A stretch of DNA of 64,000 nt, taken from the NCBI GenBank assembly GCA_947561395.2, contig OX387185.1, positions 44,898,602-44,962,601 on the forward strand. Direction: 5' to 3'. The notes beneath the pieces were generated by a model. That model saw nothing but the letters and a program-made list of their open reading frames with translations. It ran no database searches and was not told the origin of the DNA. The stretch's first letter is position 1; every line of letters begins with the position of its first letter. Source of the DNA: Buxus sempervirens. Its lineage: Eukaryota > Streptophyta > Magnoliopsida > Buxales > Buxaceae. Both the position numbers and the translations under genes were made by a program. Positions 12,091 through 34,159 of this stretch are shown piece after piece.

Positions 12091-13291
12091 CAAAAAGGAA
12101 AGAAAAAACACAATACTTATAGCATCAATATATCAATATTATTCAATTTTTTTGAATTATAACTGAATATATATCAATAACTGATGTAAATTTCTTTATA
12201 AATCCAACTTCGATCCATATAAGAGCACCACTTCTCACTTTACATGCATAAATAAAAATAAATTAATTGCTGTAACAAAACAAGCTAAGAAAATTTTAAT
12301 CAACAAGTGTAGTTAAACTATTAAGATAAAAGTGACGTGGCTCCAATTAAGATAGCTATTTGATTAGCAACCATTCTTGTGCTAATCCAAATGGCACAAG
12401 AATAATCCTTTCTATTCAACAGTTCTTGATTAGACATTAAGAACTGTTGTTTTTAACATTTGATATTCTGAGAGGCAGATAGTCAGATCTGCTACATGCG
12501 TATGTTAGGATTCTCTTTTCATTTCTGTGAAGGCCTTTCCAAATAATTTTCAAAACAAAAACTAGGGGGTGCAAAACAATTCTCACTATTAGTGTTAAAA
12601 TAAGGCACAAACTTCTGTGAAGTGACCACCCTTTACCATGGCTCAAAACAAGGGAGCAAACCAATTACAAAACAAGTAAGCATGCAGCATACAAGATAAC
12701 TCTTACTTACTAGTGTAATAGCAAGCTGGCATTATAGCAGAACTTCCTTGCAAATTTTATGGCATTATAGCATAACTCTTGCAAGATGTTGATAGCAAAA
12801 CATAAGTTCTTCATAAATGTTCCCAAATGGTGAAGCCTTCAATATTTTCCCAATGTGAGGTTCCTCAAAGAGTTCATTTATCTAAAGTTCATTTTCTTGA
12901 GGCGCTATCAATAAAAGCAGAGAAAAAAAAAAACTAGAGGCATATATGATCAATACAGACTATGAGTTGACCTTTCCATCAGCTACTGGGTACACCACTT
13001 TGGTTGGAAGCAACTATAAGCAATAGATTCCCAAGAGTTTCCACTTTCTATAAAGCAATTAAATTCTTTGGACTACCTTGAAATGGACGAAATATTGTGG
13101 TCCAAAGTTCAGCAAAACAGATCCCAACTCATCCCTTTTAACCATATTCATTTATCTCCTAATGGAATTATATTTTAGTCATTTCCTATTTAGAGATCAC
13201 CACCAACTAATCTGACACTATCTCAACACTTTGGACACTGCAATAACCACCAAAAACCATCAGCCACCACCGACTGGCTATTACTATTACC

Positions 13292-13478
13292 CTGGCCAGA
13301 CAACAATTATCACTTTCAGCAGTAACCATTGGTCACTACCATCATATCTCTGTTAAAACTCAATGACTATCTGATATCATTTCCCTGGCCAGACAACAAT
13401 TATCACTTTCAGCAGTAACCATTGGTCACTACCATCATATCTCTGTTAAAACTCAATGACTATCTGATATCATTTCCC
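13292..13478. repeat. 93-bp tandem duplication
   Basis: The unit starting TGGCCAGACAACAATTATCA is present twice head to tail with near identity inside the CACTA element, which suggests a recent duplication. Confidence 0.85.
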
Positions 13479-13767
13479 AGATGGTCGTAAGGGGTCAAAA
13501 GAAAAAAAAAATTCTGTTAGAACTCTGATCCTATGAATTATAATTCCATGAAATACAAGTCTAATTCAATTTCCTCCTGAGAGAAATCAGAAATTTCTGA
13601 ACTAATACTTCTCAACTTGCCAAATCAGCGTAGGAAAATTTAAACTCAAAATTAAAGTAATACTTCTCAACTAAAAACTATCGCATTGAAATGAAGTAGT
13701 AATAGAAATTGACAACGCACCTTGCCAGATCAGCTAGAAGGCCGAACTCGTCACAAATCCACCGGGA

Positions 13768-13935
13768 GTAACTGCAATCACGAGGGAATCCTATCAGACA
13801 CGAAATGCACAGATCATTTGAACAGATCTGGAAACGAGTAGCAATCGAGAGTAACTGCAATCACGAGCGAATCCTATCAAACAAGAGATGCACAGATCAT
13901 TTGAACAGATCTAGAAACGAGTTGCAATCGAGATC
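13768..13935. repeat. About 82-bp tandem duplication
   Basis: A unit containing AGTAACTGCAATCACGAG and CACAGATCATTTGAACAGAT occurs twice with a few substitutions, again inside the CACTA element. Confidence 0.8.
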
Positions 13936-14832
13936 TAGATGTAAAGAGGGCGGCCCTAAACTAAACAGACACAGAGAAGATATGTTCTTCCAATGGCAAG
14001 ATGAGGGCCCTAAACTAAGGGGGAAAACCAATGGCAGGAAAATAAAAAGGGAGGATTAGTGTTTTTTTGGGGTTCTCTTTACCTTTGGAGAAGAAGAACG
14101 AAGACGACATTTTAAAGGAGGGGTATTTCGGCCTATAGATTTGGCGTTGTGGAAGTGGGAGAGGCGAAACAACGATGGTGCTCCGATCTTCACAGCTACC
14201 CACGCTTGAGACGTTTCTGTTTAGGTCGTTCGCAGCAGATTGAAAAAAAAAAACTAAAAATTTGTTTTCTTGGGGTATTTTTAAAACTAATTCATATTTA
14301 GTCATCCCAAATCTTCCTAATTAGCAATTAATTAAGTTTAGTTTAAATAATTAAGAACAAATCTTATTTCAAATAATTGCATCACTAAATCTAAATTATT
14401 CTAAAAAAAATCACTAAAACAAAGTTTCCCAAAAATATACTTTATTTTTAATAATTATTTTAAATTTTATAGCGGCATTTTATAATAAAGTGCCATAATA
14501 AAATATTTTACAAATTATTGTTTAGCAACATTTGATGGAGAAGTGCCGTAATAATTTGTTTTATAGAGGCATTTTTATAAGAAATGCTGTAATAATTTGC
14601 TTTATAATGGCATTTCTTAGAAAATGCCGTAACAAAATGTTTTATAGGGGCATTCAATTAGAAAATGCCGTAATAAATCGTTTTATAATGGCATTTTTCT
14701 AAGAAATGCAATAATAAATTGTTTTATAATGGCATTTGCATACAAAATGCCGTATTAAGGCACTTATAAGGGCACTTTTATATAAGTGCCCTTATATTAG
14801 TGTCGTTATATCACTTTTTTTTTGTAGTGAAA

Positions 14833-16739
14833 GAGTTTTGAAAATTACATTTCCACCCCTATTATCACTTCTTTGTACTTTAGAACATTTGGGATTGGAA
14901 TGAAATATTTAAAAGTTTGCATTACCTCTTCGTGTGTAATATATTATATTTTATTATTTACTTTATGACTGTGATCATATCGATTATTATAATGAAATTA
15001 GAAAATTGATTTGTGCATATGGATTACAAATACATATTAACAAAATAAATTGTTTATCTTATTTAGGAGAGATAAATAAATAAATAATAAAAACAGATAA
15101 AATATATTTTAGGTGTCAAATAATTTTAGGAATAAAATAAATTATTTATTGGAAAACATGTGGAGTTGTAATAATTATAACAAATTGTGAATTATAAAAC
15201 CAAATCTGGCGCCAAGTTTGGGGAAATTTATATTTAGTGATATTTTTTGAACATAATTAAAATTCAATTAGTCAAAGTGGATTTCAAAACCTATTCTCCC
15301 AAGAATACCCGTACAATGACTTGTTCCTTCTATACTAATTTGTATAAATCATTTTACTGACGTGTACAAATCATTTGATTAAATGATATAATGGTATTCT
15401 TGAAATTATACGAATGTAAAAGTTAAATATCATTAAAATTTAATTAATTGATAAAGGTTTCCTAACAATAAAATACCTATATTTAACAAAAATTTAATTA
15501 ATTGATAAGGGTTTCGTAACAGTAAAATACCCTCCTTTTTTAAGGAGTAACTCGGGTGGTCTTTAGTTGGAAATCCACATATGCTGATGTTTGATTTTTA
15601 GCAACAAAAAAAAAAACTTTTGATTTCTGCCAAAATTTTCGGCACACCGGCGAAATTTCATCGAAACTGGAAAAAAACTCATTTTTTAGCCAAACGGCAT
15701 TCAGAAACTGAGTTTTCCCAAAAATTTTGGCACGCCGGCGAAATTTTGTCGAAATTGAAAAAAATCCATTTTTTAACCAAATGGCATTCAAAAATTGAGT
15801 TTTCCCCAAATTTTCGACATGCCGACGAAATTTCGGGCAAATTTCAAACATGCCGTTTTTCCGCGGTTTCGGCGGTGTGTCGCCGGCGTGCTGTTTTTTT
15901 TCAATGGGCGGCACGCTTGCCGACATCGAAACTGTAATTCTTAGTCGAGTTACAAACAAAACTTAGTAGTTGAGGGTATAAATTATTTCAATCGCTGAAA
16001 TTAGCCATATTTTAAGTTACAAAATAGCAATACTACTTGTGAGTTGCTTTAACACTTTGGTTTGACCACTAAGCCAAACAAACCACCAAAATTATTGCCT
16101 TGATATCAACTCCTTGATAAGGGATGACAATGTGATACTTATAAAGACAGGTGGAATATTCATTGAATTACCAGAATTTCTTTATTAATAGAATTCCTCT
16201 TATTACGGATAAAAAAATGTGTAATTTTACCTTTTACTTTTATATAGCGCGAGCCCTACAAATTCTGGCCGGATAATCGGTTTCCATCTTAAAAATTTTC
16301 AAAAACACCATGTTTAAATTCAACATGCTTAGTTTCAAAATTATTTTTTTGAAATACAATGAAACTATTTTGTAGGAAGTTAACATTTAAGATTCAATTT
16401 AATGTGCTTTATTTTAGCATGGTACATTATCTCAAACTAGATACTCTGGAACAATTTCATATTAAATTAGAGGAGTTGGCTAATTAACATTCTTCATTTT
16501 CTCAAAAAATAAATAAATAAAATAAGCATCTTTGGTTTCCATAGCACACATGTTACATTATCTTAAATCAGATTTTCTGAAAATAAATGCATATTAAAAT
16601 TTTTTTTTAAACATAATAAATTAACTTCCTGGAAGAGCTAATTGGGTAATTAACATTAATCTTTGTGTTACTAACTTCAACTTCAACTAGCATCACGAAA
16701 AGCAAATTTCTGCTTGTGTCATGAAAAGCAAGCTACAAA
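14833..16739. other. Intergenic, no gene seen; one tandem repeat
   Basis: AT-rich except for the GC-rich repeat at 15620-15940. Near 15221-15260 a GGGGAAATTTATATTTAGTGA segment recalls one end of the Mutator-like MITE family, but no matching far end was found. Confidence 0.5.
15632..15900. repeat. About 88-bp tandem repeat, 2-3 copies
   Basis: Units begin at GGCACACCGGCGAAATTT (15641), GGCACGCCGGCGAAATTT (15729) and GACATGCCGACGAAATTT (15816), giving a period of 87-88 bp. Each includes AACTCATTTTTTAGCCAAA-like and GAGTTTTCCC pieces. Much more GC-rich than the surroundings. Confidence 0.8.
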
Positions 16740-16916
16740 TCTATACTATTAGTAAAGAGAAGAGGGGAGAATATTCTCCCAAATTCAGGCATCCTTTTTT
16801 TTTTCCCCAAATATTATCATCCCCAATTAAAACAATCCAAAACTATAACCAATCTACTACTCTTTGAATTTAAATCTACAGGGTTGGGACGTGCAGTATG
16901 CACGTACCACTACTCA
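16740..16916 (+). mobile_element. Short Helitron, copy 2 (degraded 3' end)
   Basis: Begins A|TCTATACTATTAGTAAAG and ends after the hairpin ACGTGCA-GTA-TGCACGT with ACCACTACTCA|T. The last four bases are CTCA rather than CTAG, so the end has probably mutated. 177 bp, no coding capacity. Confidence 0.6.
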
Positions 16917-17146
16917 TCCCACGACATGAAACAAGAATTTGACAATGACGTGTTTGGATCGCCCATACAATTGAATTTTTAATTTTATACATGGTTTTCA
17001 CTCAATTTTTTAATTTAACACACTAATCACAGACCTGCTGTCACAAGCTTGGGTAACTCAGTCTTCCAGTTCTCGTCCGAGGATAAGAACATGTCGGAGA
17101 TTATACAATTGCCATCAGCGTCGTTCACAACGATACGCGAGTCGCC

Positions 17147-17154
17147 TTATAAAG
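17147..17154 (+). promoter_or_regulatory. Probable TATA box of beta-glucosidase gene A
   Basis: CTTATAAAG lies about 100 bases before the ATG at 17248. The following AAGGATTAAGGAGCTCTCAT is shared with gene B (near 28042), showing that the leader was part of the duplicated unit. Confidence 0.55.
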
Positions 17155-17247
17155 GATTAAGGAGCTCTCATTTCCTCTCCATGAATCTCTCTTTCTCTCA
17201 GTTTATCTCTCTCTGTGTATATCTTTTAATTTCTGAGAAATTAAACC

Positions 17248-22966
<5,719 letters not shown>

Positions 22967-23929
22967 TCTTGAGGGATATTGCTGAAGTGTTGTAAGTGTG
23001 GATCATCTGAGTCTTGTTGCTTGTATGGATCATCTGAGTCTTGTTGCTTGTATGACCATGCATTTAGCATGGTCATTGTAATAATCAAACAGTGCCCTGC
23101 ATACTAAATTAGGGTCCATTAAGGTGCAGATATAGGTAACTGAATCAGGTTTGGATGTAAGAAAGCCAATCCAGATATAATCCAATGTGTGAATGACTCA
23201 ATAAAGTAAAAGTTTGATTGGATCATATTCATATTGGGGCTTTTAATGGGTAGGTATGGATCTATTATGGTTTGAACTTGACCCGATTGAATAAATCAAT
23301 TATTCACTGCACAAACAGTCATGCAAGGGCTCAGGTCCTTCTCAAGTTTTCTATGACAGATACATCCCACACTGTTTTTTGGCTTCTGGTCACTTTATTC
23401 TTAGGAAATAACAAAACTCAGGCACAGCCACTGATTTCCCATGTTTTGATGTGACTCTGCTTAACAGGCCTGCTGTGGTTATAACCGGTGCAGCAGGCTG
23501 GTCGCACTGTGCTACTCTCGTGATTCGCAGAAAGTATGAAATAGAAATCTATATATATATATTGAACAGGGCAGATTTGGGCTTGGATTTCTATGCCCGA
23601 ATCGCCCCTCGGTTTTTCTCTTTTTTACAAGTCAGTTATGCGGTTTCTCTTTTCTCAAGTTATATATGGGGAGCGTTTTTCTAGATGGGCCTACATTCAT
23701 TTCCTATGCGCGTGTGCAACCCCTAGCCTATTATAAAGCGAACTCTCCTGGTTCAAGCCTAACATTTGCAATAGAAAATTCCCCGGCTAATACTTCTATT
23801 TAAGTCTCTAATAACTGCAAATGGTAGTTTGATAACAGCCTACACAATACCCTTATTTCTTTTTGCAATGCGCATCACACATGCCTTCCCCAATATATAT
23901 ACAATCCAACTATTTGTTTGTTGCATATA
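22967..23929. other. Intergenic after beta-glucosidase A
   Basis: 3' UTR with a short tandem duplication (GTATGGATCATCTGAGTCTTG, 23006-23055 region), then AT-rich sequence with no gene recognised. Confidence 0.5.
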
Positions 23930-24384
23930 ATTTAATGTCATATTCCTCTATCTTATCATATATATAATAAAGGAGGGATATAACAGCCATCAATCTATAT
24001 ATAACGTGACTTGGGAAGCGTGCCCAAATCAATTTACAATTTTCCCAAAAATACCCATCCCTTGCATAGTTTGGTTTCAATAATACAGGGCTATCCATCT
24101 CAACTCACCATTTTCGTTCAAAAACAATTTGTTTGTAACTACCCCCACTTCTCTCTTTCCCCACTTATCTTCTCTTCACGTGCACCCTGCTAGTCTATAT
24201 AATGTGAAAGAAGAGAGTTATGAGAATGTCTTCAGGGAGAGGCAGCTCAATGTTAGGCGCAAAGGAACCGTGGTGGTTAGTGTCAACAAAGGGAGTTGGA
24301 CGATCACATTATAGGACTCGATGAATTGATGACTGTTATATCCTCCTTTATTATATAATAAGATAGAGGAATATGACATTAAAT
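23930..24384. mobile_element. MITE-like element with ~60-bp inverted ends, containing a Helitron
   Basis: Left arm ATTTAATGTCATATTCCTCT and right arm AGAGGAATATGACATTAAAT are inverted repeats that stay paired for about 60 bp (through CTATCTTAT and GGAGG.ATATAACAG). The right arm and its flank are repeated directly at about 24448-24533. The Helitron 23994-24193 sits inside. Confidence 0.65.
23994..24193 (+). mobile_element. Short Helitron, copy 3, nested in the MITE
   Basis: A|TCTATATATAACGTGACTTG at the start and CACGTGCACCCTGCTAG|T at the end. GGGAAGCGTG near the start is shared with the inverted copy at 59171-59330, and much of the interior resembles 1746-1984. The hairpin is weak. Confidence 0.6.
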
Positions 24385-24533
24385 ATTAAAAATTATACAA
24401 AAATCTTCTTTCTTTCCATTGTTATGATATTTCCACATTATATAGGCTGATGACTTTTATATCCCTCCTTTATTATATGATAAGATAGAGGAACATGACA
24501 TTAAATATTAAAACTTATACAACAATCTTCTCT

Positions 24534-26305
24534 GGTGCTTCACAAAGGACGAAAGATCACATAATTGATTGTATATTAACTTGAAGAAGTTTTGTTTCAC
24601 TTCTAACATGGGAGTAAACTTGTATCAAAAGACAAAGTACTTTATACAAAATGACAAGCAATTTTAAGTTGACATTAATAAAATATCAAAAGCATACAAA
24701 AAGCTTCTTCCTGATCACATCATAAAAGATAGCTTAAGAAGATAAAGATAGATCCAAAAGGTTGTGGACGCACTAAGCAATAATTATACGCCAAGCTTAT
24801 CTTCTCCCATCCGTCACAACCGATATCGTCTCGACTTGAAATCTGCTGGTCCAACGGTAATGTTGGAATATCTGCTGGTCCAACGGTAATGCATGTATCC
24901 ACGTAAGTATGTGAAGCTGATGTGGACACATGCATTGCCGTTGGACCGGCAGATCTTCCAGCGAGAGGGTCCAGCTTAGCATGATTAAAATGAATTCGGG
25001 AGGTTGCAGACACACCAAGTAACAAGATAAAATTTGCAGTAATTGGGGGTTGAAATTAAAAATCCATTTTGTCGTAACGAGTATGGCTTGGTTGTTAACC
25101 TCAGAGTTTGTAAAGATCTATAGGCTTTAGTTAATTTGGCCATGATTGAACAGTGTTGAAGATGCTACTTTCTGGAGTTTTGAATGTTCTTCGCTGCTAG
25201 CTCGTGGCTAGTGCTGATGGTACCATCAATGTAGCGTGGACGCTTCTTCGGGTCTCCATATTCTTGGAGTTTTGAACGGTTCGTCGTACTCTTTGTTGCT
25301 AGCTAGTGCTGATTCCATCACGGTAGCGTGGATGTTTTAACGTTTCTATTGTGTTCAGTTTCTTGCTCGGTCCTTCTTAATTGCCATTTTATTCCTCCAC
25401 ATATTCTCTCATGCATGTCAAACACAAAGGCCATTGAATTAAAACCATCCCAAGTCAAAGAAGCTCAAAATCTGACGAAATGGGTGGTGCTAGTTCGTTA
25501 GTTGTTGGGATGTATGGCAACGAGGCGGTTTTGGTGAATCTGACCCCACCCCTATAAGGGTTTCGCAAATACCAAACCATAACCCACCTCCATCGGGTTG
25601 GTGGTTAACATCCTGTGGAGCCTCTGTCTATACGATCTTATTTGGAGCTTCTCATAGGATTGTGCCAAGTATAATTAAAAATGTACAATTATACCATTCA
25701 GGTAGTTTTTTAATACACATGGCATAATCTTATAGGATACTCTAAATAAAAGTGCAGATAGATGCTCCAGAGGATCTCAATTGATAAAAAAATAATATTT
25801 AAACATATTAAAATGAAATCCTAATATATTAAGGTCGGTCGGGGGAGGGCCGGGCAGGTTAGTCTAAACCTGGACCTTCCACCTGATTTTAACAATACCA
25901 AACCCTAACCATTAGGGGCGAGGTAGGTTGCCCATTTAACCCGCTCCATTACAATCCTTAGTTTGTTGACCGCGGTTTTTTATGAACCGAAATGGGTTTT
26001 ATTCTCCGGTCCTCATGGTCCAACTATTCTACCCCTAAAGGGCTGGCTCTCGGCTCTCCACGTCAATGTTTTGAAAATCAAAATCATAACCCACACTCTT
26101 TGAGGATCTTATCCAAATTAGTAACTGAAAGCAACAAATCCAACGACAAAGCGGAACGAAATTTGAATGACAAATACAGAAGCTTCTTATCCACGTTGGG
26201 TTGTTGACACGATCTATGTATATATGAATGGGGTCCATCTACATGCTAATTACACTAGGATGCCACCACGTCGAGAGACAAGAAACGATTTTATCTTCTA
26301 AGATT
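24534..26305. other. Intergenic with a strong hairpin; no gene seen
   Basis: Holds the inverted repeat at 24869-24954. Otherwise AT-rich sequence with short open frames only. Confidence 0.5.
24869..24954. repeat. Near-perfect hairpin, ~34-bp arms and 16-base loop
   Basis: Left arm 24869-24903 (ATCTGCTGGTCCAACGGTAA...) pairs with right arm 24920-24954 (...TTGCCGTTGGACCGGCAGAT) with three imperfect positions, two of which would be G-U pairs in RNA. A third, direct copy of the left arm start lies at 24842-24862. It could be a foldback transposon core or a small-RNA precursor; the sequence alone does not decide. Confidence 0.75.
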
Positions 26306-26533
26306 GGTTCAAGAATGACCCACTCTGGACATCTTAATCTGAAGTGTGATGACTCAGGTTCAAGAATGACCCACTCTTGACATCTTAATTGAAAGTGTGA
26401 TGACTCAGGTTCAAGTGTGACCCACTATTGAGATCTTAATCGAAAGTGTGATGACTCAGGTTCAAGTGTACGTGATGACTCAGGTTCAAGAATGACCCAC
26501 TCTTGACATCTGAACCGAAAGTGTGATGACTCA
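26306..26533. repeat. 51-bp tandem repeat, four full units and one truncated
   Basis: Units start GGTTCAAGAATGACCCACTC and end GTGTGATGACTCA at 26306, 26357, 26408 and 26483; a 24-bp truncated unit lies at 26459. Units differ by a few substitutions. Confidence 0.9.
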
Positions 26534-27960
26534 ATAGTCCAGTGGTTAGGATAATTAGTAAAACCAAATATTTGTTTCGATGAGCACCACATCTGTTCTT
26601 GAACCAAACAATTCTAAAGAAGATGACAAGGTATAGATTACAAAATTTAAAACCCTATATTAGTTTAAATGCATTATATCAAGTTTAATAATGCTTAGTG
26701 AGTGGCACGTGTATACTGCACGCCAGTGTATATTATTATTTGGGATATAGAAGTCAATATAAAAGAAGGGAAGAATAGTAATAGTAATAGTAAATAAAAT
26801 AAAATAAAAAGGCCTCACATTATTGATTTATATAATAGTGTATATATATATATATCCTTTTGGACTACAAAAAACTTCTCTCACTATGAAGTGTTTTGAA
26901 ATTAAGCATGCAAACAATAAAATTTCTTATACCCATTTTTGCTGATCCTAGTTCATGGTTCATGACTATTGCTTCAATTATATTATTTGCTTCTAAATCA
27001 TTCCCAATCGACTCCATCTAGATTATTAATTATCTTGATTAGGAGATACATATAGTTTTCATTTTTTTTTCAAAGGCCTCAAATTATTATTCCCAAATAG
27101 ACACTAATGTTAATATGATGAAAGTTCTCTAAATAGAAAGCAAATAGTGATCTATGTTTACCCAAATTGAGTCTAAATCCTCCATTTATGCTACTCGAAG
27201 TTGGGGCATGAGATGTTTACTTGCATTAGATTCTGCTGTGGGTTTGAGATGCTGTCACGTGGAGAATCTTACAGTTAGTGTTTTTTCAAGTGGACTCCGG
27301 CCATGTGAAATATTTACAACAATGAAAACAAACATTAACCTTGAGATGCTTCACATGGCATGCATTATCTCATGCCCACAATCTAAACCAATGTCGGCAA
27401 ACATTGTAAAAGATTTCATTGGAGTACCTATTCATTATACTTAGATTTTCACCAGCAAAGAAAAGAAAAAGGCAAATCAAATAAGGATGGTAAATTGGTA
27501 TGGTATGCCTGGATCCACTGACCGACGATGAGAGCACTCACTTTCCTTCTACGATGAGACACACGTTGCAGGAATGTCAATAAAGAGGGAGATCGTGTGA
27601 ACATGGATGTTATCAAGTAGATAAAGACGACATTTTTCATGTTCTCGTGCTGGAAATATGCCTCAGAAAGTCTCTTCTTCGTGAACAAGACGGCGCGAGC
27701 AAACGTCGGTCAAGAAGACAAGGTGAAAAAACAAGCTAAAATCATTGAAGAATGGGCCATCGCCAACAACGTTCAAAACAAGAATCAAACTCTTTATAAA
27801 ACAAAGGGAAAAAGAGATGACACGGTAAAGCAAAATGTTCCAAAAACAGCATATCGAGCGTATGAAAACGTATGAAAGAGGGACTTGCATTCCCTCACTC
27901 CAGCTACCCACCTATTTTCTCCAGCTCCTTAGATTATCCAATCAACCAACCTTCATAGTC
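26534..27960. other. Intergenic and upstream region of beta-glucosidase B
   Basis: No gene recognised. An open frame at 27154-27444 has no family pattern I know. The degraded Helitron end at 26695-26845 is the only repeat I can name. Confidence 0.45.
26695..26845 (-). mobile_element. Possible degraded Helitron
   Basis: On the minus strand GCGTGCAGTATACACGTGCC followed by ACTCACTAA resembles the 3' hairpin and end of the other Helitrons here, and a TA-rich ACACTATTATATAAA stretch resembles their start. The flanking A/T rule is not clearly met. Confidence 0.3.
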
Positions 27961-27997
27961 TCTCTCTCTCTCTCATCTCACACAGTACTCTCTTTTT

Positions 27998-28008
27998 ATT
28001 TATATATA
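27998..28008 (+). promoter_or_regulatory. Probable TATA box and CT-rich leader of beta-glucosidase B
   Basis: TTATATATAGAG lies about 145 bases before the ATG at 28151, next to CT microsatellites at 27957-27972 and 28078-28092, a common feature of plant core promoters and leaders. Confidence 0.5.
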
Positions 28009-28150
28009 GAGAGGTATTCAGCTCAGTTTTTTAATTCCACCAAGGATTAAGGAGCTCTCATTTCCCCTCTCTTAATCCTCTCTCTCTCTCTCTTTTTCGT
28101 TTTCTCTTTCTCTTGCTTTCACTCTCACTGTATCTTTTTGAGAAACCAAG

Positions 28151-33593
<5,443 letters not shown>

Positions 33594-34159
33594 GGGATGA
33601 TAAGGTGTTGAAGTGTAGATCATCTCAGTCATTTGTTGTTTGCACAACCATGCATTTAGCATTGTAGGATGGATTTGTACCCACAAGGAAAGAAGTGATT
33701 GGTTTCATGTGTAGTAGCTAGGCTGTTGTAATCTTAAAGAAGGCAAGTATCCATCAAAAGCCATTCTTTTCCAATAAAATTTATGGCTAGTGCATCAAGC
33801 ACAAGATTAAAATCACCTCTTGTCTTTGTTGTTTGCAAAAACATGCATATTGATGATTTGGATTCTCATATTGATAATATACTAGGATCAATTAAGTTTG
33901 ATTGGATCCAATTAGGCTGTCAACGGGTCGAATATGTAACAGATCTAGACGATCCCAAGAAAATTTTGGGAGGAAAAGTGAATAAATTTAAGAGAGATTT
34001 ACAAACATGGTGGCGACCATAACAACCTACAACATTGATTTTTTATTTTATTTTTTTCATTTTTCCAAGGAAGATTACAGATCCATCTGTAACTGAGGAG
34101 GAATTGAACAAGAAAAGAAACTAGGCAAAGTTCTGGCCTATTTATAGACATAATAGCAA
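33594..34159. other. Between beta-glucosidase B and the expansin pseudogene
   Basis: 3' UTR of beta-glucosidase B (AATAAAATTT near 33774), then no gene recognised. Confidence 0.5.

Larger units (their letters stand above)
9608..14829. mobile_element. Non-autonomous CACTA (En/Spm) transposon carrying host exons
   Basis: The left end is CACTACAAAAAAAG and the right end is TTTTTTTTTGTAGTG, perfect CACTA termini. A 3-bp AAA target duplication (9605-9607, 14830-14832) fits the family. The outer ~250-370 bp at each end are packed with short motifs in both orientations (ACGGCATTT / AAATGCCGT, AGTGCCGT), the usual subterminal transposase-binding arrays. At 5222 bp it has no intact transposase frame; inside are N-acetylglutamate synthase exons, a possible transposase-associated scrap near 12090, and tandem duplications. 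Confidence 0.88.

Noticed and set aside
15221-15540. Third Mutator-like MITE
   Set aside because: Only one end-like segment (GGGGAAATTTATATTTAGTGA) found; no inverted partner or 9-bp duplication.
15540-15959. 139-codon open frame (minus) and 105-codon frame (plus)
   Set aside because: They lie over the 88-bp tandem repeat and show the same repeated peptide; no family pattern. Repeat-driven open frames, not genes.
26306-26533. CRISPR-like array
   Set aside because: Units are directly adjacent 51-bp tandem repeats without unique spacers, in a plant nuclear context.
27154-27444. 96-codon open frame upstream of beta-glucosidase B
   Set aside because: No recognisable domain, no clear promoter or splice context; length is within chance for this window.
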